Assembly: GCF_027596085.1 (NCBI RefSeq)
Contig: NC_072465.1
Coordinates: forward strand, 19,648,707-19,712,706
Direction: 5' to 3'
Source of the DNA: Anoplopoma fimbria
Lineage: Eukaryota; Chordata; Actinopteri; Perciformes; Anoplopomatidae
DNA length: 64,000 bases
The position numbers and the translations under genes are program-made. Within the stretch, counting starts at the first letter, position 1. Every line of letters begins with the position of its first letter. The notes beneath the pieces are model-generated. The model saw only the letters and a list, made by a program, of their open reading frames with translations. It searched no databases and was not told where the DNA came from. This document shows positions 18,701 through 28,642 of this stretch, in pieces.

Positions 18701-20239
18701 TAGAGAGAGCGTAGAGACATGAAGAAGAAAAAAAATAAAAAGAATAACTGACCTGTCCCCATCAGTAGACACGTCAACCCCAATAAACCCGTCTACTCCT
18801 ACTCCAACACCAACACCAACACCAACACCAACTCCGACGGGACCTCCTAGACCTCCCTTGAGCATCTTCAGAGCAGCCTCGGCTGCTTTGTGCTTGGCTG
18901 CCTTCTTGCTGGGCCCTTGGCCGGTGCAGCTGATCTCTCCGACGGAGACGCGGAACGTGAAGTTGGGCTGGTGGGCCTGTCCCTCGGCCTTCAGCAGGTC
19001 ATACACTGGGGTCTTGCCTATCCGCGTTCCATATTCCTGCAGCAGACTGATGGGCGTCTTTCCGGGACTCACAGCCAGCATTTGCTCAATACTAAATGAA
19101 AACAGACAGAGCATTAGAAGGACTATTGAGCAACTGTTTATTCATTTACAAAGAGCTTCATCCCTTTCAAGCAACATTTTATAGCATGATTGTTTAATTC
19201 AGAAATGTGCTCTCCTTTTTAACCTTTTTTCACAGTCTATTGAATACTTTCATCAGTGCACCGAACGTAAAATTCCCTTCACCAAAATTACAAAAGGTTT
19301 TGAGATATCCAAGACACCACCCCAAAATAAGAAAATCCCTTTTCAAAGTGCATTAAGGGTGCAGTCTATCCAGAAACAATGGCCAGAGTATTCAAATCTA
19401 TAAAACTAATGTGAAAGTAACCATAAACTAAAAATGTCCTTTACCTCCTTCATATTGTGGAAACGGAAATCTCAGCAGCTCAACTCCAAAATCTTAGGCA
19501 AATAAATGAGTACAGATTTAAGGTGAAGTCACACTAATAATAGTATTTCAAGCATGATTAATTCATTAATACAAAAAGGCTGAAGAAGATAAGAAAAGAT
19601 GGTGAAACAATCCTATTAGAAGAAAAAATGGCTAGTCATGCAATTAGTATTACCTTCACGAAGGCAATGTTCAGTTTTTGTTGAACCTGTTTTAGGGAAG
19701 TCCTGATTTAACATAGTCATTTTGGAGGCTGCAGTTTGTGGTGCTGCTGAACTGTGTGATGTTTTATATTGACAGATGGTTCTATTCCACTTAACAATGA
19801 GGGTAGGCTCATTAACAGAAGCTCTAGCTTTAACTAGGTGAACCTAATCAACTATAATAAGGACAGCTTACTTCTTAAAAAAGGTTGTGCTCGTTCTTTA
19901 AGGTGACTGTGTCATATCAAAACAGTGTATTACTGTAGCTGTCATGTTGGGCTATGTGCACTAATAGCATGGTCTGTGGATCTAACCAGCCAATCAGTGC
20001 ACAGATATCAGCAGTGTTTTTAATTAATGACCAACTGGATCTCTTGTAATCACACATATGACCCCTACTTGTGTAGATAGCTGGGTAAAGTTTGCACAAA
20101 CAAAACGTCAGTGGTGTGTTAGCCACATTAAAACCCTATGGCTAGCCACTGTGCTATACTAGCTTAGCTTCTGTGCAGCTTCACACCTGGAGCACCCGGA
20201 GTTTCTCTTCCAGCTGTCCGATGCTGTCTCGTCGTTCAT
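15734..20239 (-). CDS. tarbp2: TARBP2 (TRBP), double-stranded RNA-binding subunit of the RISC-loading complex
   Basis: Seven coding exons, in order of translation: 20239-20187, 19091-18753, 18580-18511, 18410-18293, 17830-17703, 17413-17218 and 15891-15734. They total 1062 nt and 353 residues, against 366 in human. The start [18 protein letters not shown] is chosen because its exon ends in the phase needed for IEQMLA. Three dsRBDs follow. The first is at about 29-98 ([20 protein letters not shown], then [12 protein letters not shown]). The second is at about 147-214 ([11 protein letters not shown], then [16 protein letters not shown]). The third, the Dicer/PACT-binding domain, is at about 285-350 ([13 protein letters not shown], ending [11 protein letters not shown]). 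TRBP binds Dicer and helps load miRNA/siRNA onto Argonaute; it also restrains PKR. The linker between the first two domains contains a (Gly-Val)7 run not present in the human protein as I remember it. Confidence 0.95.
16069..16322. mobile_element. hAT-like MITE in the last tarbp2 intron
   Basis: The left end TAGGGCTGCCCCCTC and the inverted right end TAGGACTGTCAAC flank an AT-rich interior containing GTCGTCAACTAGTCG. This is a common fish non-autonomous hAT family, whose ends begin TAGGGCTG. Confidence 0.55.
18794..18835 (-). repeat. tarbp2: Coding minisatellite, (Gly-Val)7 in TARBP2
   Basis: Fourteen codons alternate GGN and GTN in a 6-bp unit (GTTGGT). They lie in the linker after dsRBD1 and are followed by [13 protein letters not shown]. 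The frame is kept because the unit is a multiple of three. Confidence 0.93.
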
Positions 20240-20600
20240 TCCCTATTTCACGCAGACAGAGCCGATCGGTATCGGATGATTGATCCCCCCAACCAAAAAA
20301 AAAAAACCAGACACTTGTTTTCATTACACGGTATTTCCCCCAAAAACAGACACTGAGGCACCGACATGTGAAGAGCAGACGACCCCTCTCCGCTCCGAGA
20401 GAATGCAGCGGGGTCCTGTCGGAGCACAGATATGACGTCACAAGGAGTTCCGCCAAACTCGCCCTCTGATTGGTCCGCGGGCAGCTTCGGGTTGGCTCGT
20501 TTTAAACACCGGAAAACACCGACGTTTGTTGAACCACGTTACGTCCACGCGAGGCTGTGGTGTGGCAACTCGGTTTTTTTTTTCATCGACAGTGTGCGAG
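20240..20600 (-). promoter_or_regulatory. tarbp2: tarbp2 promoter with CRE and CCAAT box
   Basis: Upstream of the tarbp2 start codon are a perfect palindromic CRE, TGACGTCA, at 20433-20440 and an inverted CCAAT box (ATTGG on +) at 20469-20473. The surroundings are CG-rich (20340-20560). Their distance from the ATG (about 195-235 bp) suits a TATA-less housekeeping promoter. A CRE/CCAAT pair can drive both directions, but no coding exon is seen on the plus strand beyond it. Confidence 0.65.
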
Positions 20601-21167
20601 GTTCAGAAACACGTGGAGGATTCAGTTTAAAGATGTAGAAAAAAAACACCAAAAAAAACATTTCATCAAAGATAGAAGTCGTCCGTTTAAAATTAGTAGA
20701 ACTAAGTGACGTATTAATGCACCTACATACCTAGTGACGTAACAGTTACATTCATTTAATTAACGTAGAGGCAGTAATTTACCATAAGGAAACATATGTT
20801 GGCACATTATTAACGTCAGCTGCTGAATTAAAAACACAACAGACCTAACGTTGTTGTTTCTGTTGCAGCTCACTGCCAACCTCACTGAAGCAGCTGTCAG
20901 TACAGCTGCACTGGAAGAAGAAGTACCAGGAAATTGGAAGTATTCAAATAAGTTGCTAGTTCCAACTGTACCTTTAGTAAATGTTGGTTGTTTCCCCGTC
21001 GCTTTTTTTCTTCTCATTGTCCTAGATTGTGTAATGTTTTCTGCGTGAATAGCCAGTAGCACTGGACGGTTCTCTTAATTATAGGCTGCAGCGATGAAAA
21101 AGCATTTGTTGTAACTTCCATTTCATTCTGGCTCTGCAGTGCAATCATTCGTTGTGACTGAAAGGAA

Positions 21168-21181
21168 CCAGAAGAGGGCGA
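21168..21181 (+). promoter_or_regulatory. Candidate CTCF motif, plus orientation
   Basis: CCAGAAGAGGGCGA matches the CTCF core CCASYAGRKGGCRS at 12 of 14 positions. Confidence 0.35.
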
Positions 21182-22716
21182 CAGTCAGTCACTGATCTAT
21201 CCGCCTGATCAGCCTCTTTGAAAGGGGGCCTTGGTTTGACTGGCACCTGTCATCTCCACTATGGGCCAACAAGGAAAGTACACTAGTTTGATAGACTGAT
21301 CATGCTATAGCTTAACACTAGGGTTTGCACCCAGACATATTGGTGTGTCTACTCAAAAAACTATTATCATCTTTATATTAACAACAAATGAATGTATACA
21401 GCACCTTTAAAAACAAAGTCACATGGTTTTACACAGGGGGAAAACAATCAAGATTAAGATTATGCAGTTAAATGAAATCACAAGTCAAAGTGCTGCAATG
21501 CATTGTAAAAACAAATAAAAAAGACAATGAAATAATACACAGGTAAGAATCTGTTGAATAAAGACAACAGCCCTATATAGCCCATATGGCATGACCAAAC
21601 TTTCCCCTTTTATGTGTGATTGGTAGGAATGTTGCATTTATTCATAGTATGAATAAAAAAAGATTAAGGACCGACATCTCTGATTTTAAGATGTCTTTGC
21701 TTAGTTTGGATCCCTTTGCCTTTGGTGAATACTCAGAGGAGTCGTGCAGACCCTTAAAACCCTTTGGACCCACAAAGAAAGAAACTCAATCCCAACTAAT
21801 ACAGCAGCACTTCCATAAAATATTTCAGTTCATTTTCCACCTTACCATCACTTCCTTTATATCCGTGGCTCGACAATTAATCCCATGATGGTTTGCTCGT
21901 AAACCCTTGCTGGCCACCGTTAAAATAAAGCTTGGATCCTGATGGCTTCATTCACTGGCATCAGCGTGTCAGTGTGGATAAGCACATTTTGCCAAATGCA
22001 ATACAAAGTGAACCAGCCATGACAATGAGTAAAGTTGACTTTCAATTGAACTCTCAAAACTACAATAAAAAAAAAAACACCATGATTTAGCTGTGACCAG
22101 AATTTACCCCAACTACTCATTTTTCATAATTTCAGCATTAAAGTCTTGTTCTCCAGGTCTTTATTTGTCAGTTGAGAGGCCGGATTTATTGACCTATAAC
22201 GTGATAATGTAAGTGTTTTCTATTGAGCTTGTGGTTGAAACACTGACTGAATGAGATATACAGAAATGAATACCATCTTAGCAGCTACAGTACATCCAAA
22301 ATGTATGCACGCATTGACATACACAAACACACTTTTCCTTTTTCCCTGTCTTGGCCCTGGCGCATTAGTATGTGTGGTTCTTTGGTTGCCAAAATCATCA
22401 GTATATATCTTGAAGCATGGAGCTGTATGAATGCTCTTTCCCCCCCTCCTTCCACAATATGATGTGTTTCCTTTTTTGTGTGTGTTTTGATCCTTCTCTT
22501 GCAGCCAAGCTGTGCTGTGGTGAGGCGCGGGTTCGAGTGGCGCTCCTGTGTTATTTTTGGCAGCAGCAGTGGTTGGTGGCTGTTGAGGAGAGAGGAGACA
22601 GAAGGGGGATAGCATGAAGGCCCAAAAACCTAAAGGCTGTTTAAAGGGATTTTTGTCTGAAGCAATTGCTTTGTAATGATCAGAAACTCATTAAGGATGT
22701 GTGCACCCATGTATGA

Positions 22717-22718
<2 letters not shown>

Positions 22719-22792
<74 letters not shown>

Positions 22793-22815
22793 GCACACAC
22801 ACACACACACACACA
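22719..22815. repeat. (AC)n microsatellite, interrupted
   Basis: A long AC run at 22719-22787 is followed by AAAATGGC and a second run to 22815. Confidence 0.95.
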
Positions 22816-24600
22816 GAGAAAATGGCATGCACATTTGATCATTTAGTGCTTCACAAACACCTCATATACGTGTCATCATTCACAGACCACACACTCAGAG
22901 TCACTTAATTGCTTAACATGTGAAATGCTTAGTTTTTCTTTTATAGAATCAACACCGTCCATGTTTGATGGAGCAGACATTTGAATCCACCGGCACATTG
23001 AGATGTTTGGTTATTTATTTGTCACAGTGACTCTGCTCCTGTCACATGGGAACTATTTCTTGTTTGTCAACCACTTTGGCAACGCTCTCTCTCTCTCTCC
23101 TCTGTGGGAGTCAGTCCGAGACATGCCGCCCGCTCAGGCAACATGCAGTGTCAGACATTCACGCTCCTCCCTCTACGCTTCTGAAAACACCATTTGAGAA
23201 AAAGAAAAAAAAAAAGATTTTCTCCAACTCCGTTTCTTGGCCGCGGATCAAGAGAACGTTATTGCTCGACTTTATTTATTTATATATTGTGGTGGTAATG
23301 TGTGTGAATGTATGCGTGCGTGCATGTGTGTGCGGATGAGTGATGTGTAATTGTGTATGTATGTGTGTTAACCCACAAAGATATTTCAATTTCTTCAGAA
23401 TATTAAATAAACATGCAGCAGCAGCAGCAGCAGCTTCAGTGAAGCGCTGCCTGCCAGTGGGTTTTGGGTTGGATGGGTGGCGGTGCTGGTGGTGAAGGGG
23501 GAGAAGGGGTTTGTGGCCGTGGCTCTGGGGGGGTGAGGCAGCTCATGGTCAGGGCCCCCGCCGGACACACTGGCGCCTCGCGCTGGAGGACTTCTGAACC
23601 ACCACACTCCTCCACCAAAACCCTGCCAACCCAGGCTCCCTGCTCCTGCTTCCAACCCAAATCACTCAGTTCTCTTTATGCATTTTTACTCTCTTTCTCT
23701 CTCTCTCTCTCCCCCTCTCCCTCTGTCTGTATGTCTTACTGTCTCTCTCTCTCTCTCTTCTCCCTCCTTCCTCCCTGACTCTTTTTCCTTCTTCAGTTTC
23801 ATCATTAAGTTGATCCAAATCCAGATTCATTTGCTATTTGGCCGCGTTCTCTTTTCTCACTTACTGCTGTATTGTAAGTGGCAGGTCTATCCGATTGTGT
23901 TTTCTCTACCTTTTCTCCTGAGCGTGTGTTGTGTTTTCACGAAATCCTCAACCCCCTCTTTGCATTGTCTCTCTTCAATCCCTTCACTTAAAATGTACCA
24001 AGGAAGTATTTAGTGGGTTGAAAAAACGCAAGCAGGAATGGTTTGGGTTGCATGTCCGTCAGAATACCATCATACCATCAAGATAGTAAGCGTTTTCAAA
24101 AGGAAAGAACAGTTTACGGGTGCTTTAGATATTGGTAAGGGTATTAGTTTATAATTGGCCACCAAGTATTTTTCCAACCATCTCCAAGAGATATAAGGCC
24201 ATTGTTCTTGTGAATAAAAAAACAACAAAAAAACCTTCCATTGTGGTCAAAATCAAAGTGAACCACGAAAGCTTTACTGAATGTGCAAACTGTGTTTGAA
24301 AACTGTATGTAAAATAAATTATTTGTCACAATTAGTAAACGTACACTAATCTAACATGATGAGAAAATACTTGTGATCACTGATAGAGCCTAAGCATGCA
24401 CTTTATTAATGCCTAATGAGCAAATGTGGTTATTAAAAAAAAAATCCTTACTGCACCTACAGCTGCGTAATTGAATTATGGATGTCAAACATCTTGAGTG
24501 GAGTGGATATCTCTTTACATGTCACACATGCAGTTTTCTTAACTTCATTTTCCCCTGGAAGCAATTTGTCATCCGGAGGCCATTAAATGGGAAGCATATT

Positions 24601-27160
24601 ATCTTTTTAAAGGGGCACAGAGTCACCCACAACCCTCCCACAGTTCCTATAAACAAAATGGCCTCGTTTAGTGCCGCATTTGGAGCACTGGGCAGCGAGG
24701 GAGGACTCCCTTTAAACTTTAAAGGCAGTGCTGGGCTCGAAAGGGCTGTGACATTGTATGATTAGAGTGGGGAATATAAAAAGCACTCCAAGTGTGATGA
24801 TGCAAGCCACACAGACTGCTGTTTGTTCCGTCAACAGTGAGAGGGTGGTCTAGCCGTCATCATCAATGTAATAATGACTCAGTGAGGAGAGATAGGAAGC
24901 AATGCTGCAAGATACAACATTGTTGCATCAGCTGGGCCACTGAGTTCACTGTATATATGAAGAAAAGCATTTAATCAGAGAGGCACATCTAATGTACTTT
25001 TCTGTAACATGCTGCTGTTTCCTAACAAATGTAAATGATGGCTTAAGATGATCAGCAAAGTGGAACTTAAAGCACATCTGCATGATAGCCTGACCATTTT
25101 ACCTCTTGTCCTCTCTTATCAGTGAGGTTTTCCTCTTCAACTCAGTTTTATTTAGCCCGACCTCTCCCTCTCTTCAGGTCACGTTATGGTTCACTCAGGT
25201 CAGCTTACCTTTCCCCTTTACAAAAAAAAGCCTTATCTTGTTTTTAGTTATGACTTGACTGCTGAGCCTCGGGGCGTGCTGACATTCTTTTCCCTTTTCT
25301 TCCCCCGCTCCGCCACAGAGGTCCAGTCACACCTGCAGACACCTGTGCTTTTGTCCTGCCTCATGCCTCCCACAAAACCCCCCCGCCCTTCACTCCCCGT
25401 GCCTGTGGCCATTTCAGAGCACAATCCCATTGTTTTACTTGACCATTCAGTTAGGACCAGATAATAACAGGAAAAGGAGATTCATTTGCATTTTTTTCAA
25501 CACATCTTGAAATCTCATTTCAAACAGCTGGAACCTCAGAGAGTTAAAACTGGAGTAATTCATTAAGCGCAAGTTTATGTAACTCATCAAGTCTTATGGC
25601 TAAACTAAACACTGCTTGAGTGAATGTTTTACAATTGATTCTTCGTGTTAGTTAGGTTGGAAATGGGCTGTGTGATGGCTTTAACTTGTGTGTCTGGGAT
25701 CCTCTGGAATAACATTTTTAGTTTAAGTAAGTCTGCGTATTGTAGCGAGTTCTGTAAAAGGAGTACAGGGGCACGAGTGGGCAAACCATATGGAACAGAT
25801 TGTCCAGCTTCTTCTTTTTTGCCCCTGTGTGTCACTGCATGTATATTTTTCTTTTTATGGCCTTATTTGAAGCAACACTTAATGTTTCCTGGCTTCCTAA
25901 ATAAAAGTAGTAAAAATAAAGTTAAGGCTACAGTATGCCACCACCACCACTTGCTAAGGAAGTGTATTTTAAAAAGGCAGAAAATACCAGTAGCAACAGA
26001 GGTTTTTAAAAGCCACTGACCATCTTCTTAACCCCCCCACCCCCAGTCGCTGGCCTGACACACCCTACCCATACCCCAGTCCCCCTGTTTGCCTTTTATG
26101 TTGTCGACTCGACCGTGCGCCCACTTCAGACCACCATAAACATGTCGGCCCCTGATGACAGAGTCGGCCCCAGGACGTTTTATATAAATTGACCTCAACT
26201 ACAGCTCATTAGAAGCCCTAAATTGGAACCATACAGCCTGGGAAGTGTAAATGTTACATCAGGAGAGTCGGTAGCTTCAGGGGGGTTCCAGCTGTACAGG
26301 TCCTCACTTCTGTGACGAAACTTTTATATTTAAAAAGAAATGTTATCTTGTTGTTTTTTCTTTTTTTCTTTTAGAAATGGTAAAATCATGTAGTTTAGAA
26401 GGATGTCTGGGAGAAGTATTTTCACACATTGCTGACATTGTTTTACCTGCTTAGCATTTATTTCAACCATCACCTGTCAACATCTTTGGTTAGTAACATA
26501 TAATAAAGAATCTCTCTTTGAGAAATTATTTATATGTGCGCTATAACACATGTGTTGAGGGCTTCATTTAGTATTTTCCTGAGGCTACCGCTCTTTTAAT
26601 GAAGACTGGGTAGTCTGCAATATAACCTGAATGACCTGACATAAAGACACACGCGTTCCACTTGTCATGACTCTAAGTTGTCATCTGCAGCCTCAAATTG
26701 GAGATTTTTGACGGACTAAATACTTGATGGTCAGCTCAGCTTCTCCTCGCATTCATATCTCCACATCACGTCTTTCGTCCTGCATCCTGCCTTAATTGGG
26801 GTCCTTTGTTTAACCGCCTCCCTCAATAAACAATACAACCACAACTCCCCTGTCCTAATCCCCTCTTCTCCTCTCTCCTGACTCTGCTGGAGCATCGCTC
26901 TCCGTAATTACCCCTCTCAAGCTGGAGAGCGGAGTAATTGTCTTGAGTGTAACTACAGTGGCTCTCTGAAAGGGGGTCATTGTGTGGAGTTAAGACCTCA
27001 CTTCAGTGGACTGCTTTGTTTGTGCTGCAAAAGATAATGAAAGTATTTGGTTGGCTATGGTGAGTTGGGAATATAGTGAGATATGAAAAGCACGACAGTG
27101 AGTGAGGAGAGGATGAGGCCTGGAGCAGTGAGCTTCATTCTCAGAGAGCGACTTCTTCTC
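24601..27160. promoter_or_regulatory. Region with candidate non-coding regulatory blocks downstream of sp7
   Basis: Three blocks have a more balanced, word-rich composition than their surroundings and no coding potential. They lie at 24640-24780, 26070-26260 (with CAGACCACCATAAACATG) and 26830-26990. The last has a RUNX-type AACCACA at 26837-26843, a palindromic homeobox site GTAATTAC at 26904-26911, and GTAATTG at 26934-26940. A position beside sp7, a known target of Runx2 and Dlx factors, makes them candidate enhancers. Conservation could not be checked. Confidence 0.35.
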
Positions 27161-28642
27161 ATTTTATGAATTTTAAAACACCTTTACAAATACGAAAAAA
27201 CACCAGCAGAGAACATGCTTTTGAAATGTCTTTACTTTTGAAACCACCAACATTGTCATGATTTCACACTACAACTTTTACAACATGTTTATCTTGTTTA
27301 TCTTTATGAGTTGTAATGCTTCCTCACTATTAACAGTATTTTATACACTCATTTCACAACAAGTCAGCAAACAGTGGTAATTAGATTCTATGAGCAAAAT
27401 TATGAACAACAATTCATGCTCTTATGTTTCTTTATACTGATGCAACATAGAGATCTTTTTCATCATGGAAAGTTATGTAAAATATAGAAAATACATAAGA
27501 AATGTAGAAAAATAACACACCTTACAATATCTATATATTGTTGTAAATATATAGTATGTACAAACAAGGAGAAGCCCTTATTGATTATTACTTTGCCAGG
27601 TGTGGAAGATTTCACAATTAAAAGATTATATAGAAATAGTTTACACGCACATCTAACTTCAAGATCCTTAAATAAATCTTTAAAAACATAGTCCCAAACT
27701 CCACGTTATAACTAATAAATAAGAAAAAAAGTCTTAATTTAATGCATTTTATTTTCTTATTGGCCAACTTTAACCATCTTGCGTTAATTCAGGCATTATA
27801 TTTCCTGCAGGGTGCAAGATAATCTCCCATGTGTATAATTTAAGACATAAATTAGATTATTTATGTAAATAAGAAATTAAATTAGACATCGTAAGAAGCA
27901 AACAGCAAACAAAAGTGAAATGCAAAACCCTTTACATCAAAATGTCTTTGGCAACACGAAGCAGTAAGTAAGACTGTCCTTTGATTGTTTCAAGAATAAT
28001 GCATAAGTATCAAAGTACAGCTGTAAATCAGATTTTTCTCTAGGCATGCAATGATCCATCAACTCCATCATCCTGACCGTAAGTCTCCATCTAAAACTGC
28101 TTTCCTTTTGTGGCTTCAGAGCTCTTTTCCTTCTGCTTGCGCAGATTAAATTTCCCCAGTGGTTTGCCTCATTTTAAAGGCAGAAAATGTGTGCATGATT
28201 GAGTTTATTTGTACGTATATGTGTATATATGTGTGTGTTTTTATGTATATATGCATTGTATATATGCTTGCACATTGGCACATATTATATCTGTGCTTTT
28301 GTATTTGCACATATGCGTGTTATATTTTTTTTCCCATGCTCACCATGGCTTGGGTTTTAATATTTGCGTGTGTATTTATGTCTGTCTGCATACATTTGTG
28401 CTTTGGTGCATGTTTGCTGGTTTGCTCATATTTGTGTGTCTAGTCCAGAGAAAATGAAGTGATTGCTACCTGTAACATGCTCAGTCATTTATCATGTCAA
28501 GTCTTTTCAAACATGGTCTGATATCCTTTGTATGTCTTGAAACAAAAAACTGTCTTTTTTTTATTCAAAAGGTGAATTTTTCCACCATAAAAACACAAAC
28601 CCATCATGTCTGCAATGGTACTAGATAGAAGACCTAACGAAG
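27161..28642 (-). other. sp7: Probable 3' UTR of sp7 and downstream flank
   Basis: AT-rich DNA with no other gene. A minus-strand polyadenylation signal (TTTATT on +) lies at 28560-28565, close to the stop, and more occur further out. The segment 28200-28440 is a low-complexity TGTATAT-rich run that opens meaningless long frames. Where the transcript ends is not visible. Confidence 0.4.

Larger units (their letters stand above)
20601..24600. other. Intergenic DNA between tarbp2 and sp7, part 1
   Basis: No coding exon is recognised. The content is a CTCF-type word at 21168-21181, an (AC)n microsatellite at 22719-22815 broken by AAAATGGC, a short (CAG)n run at about 23414-23434, and a CT-rich run at 23690-23775. 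Neuropeptide FF (NPFF), the mammalian neighbour of TARBP2, was looked for through its PQRFG motif and not found. Confidence 0.5.

Noticed and set aside
28159..28457. Cys/Tyr/Ile/Val-rich membrane-like frame
   Set aside because: It is a translation of low-complexity TGTATAT-rich DNA beyond the sp7 stop.
20601..28560. An npff gene between tarbp2 and sp7
   Set aside because: No PQRF-amide motif or signal-peptide exon was found, although NPFF adjoins TARBP2 in mammals.
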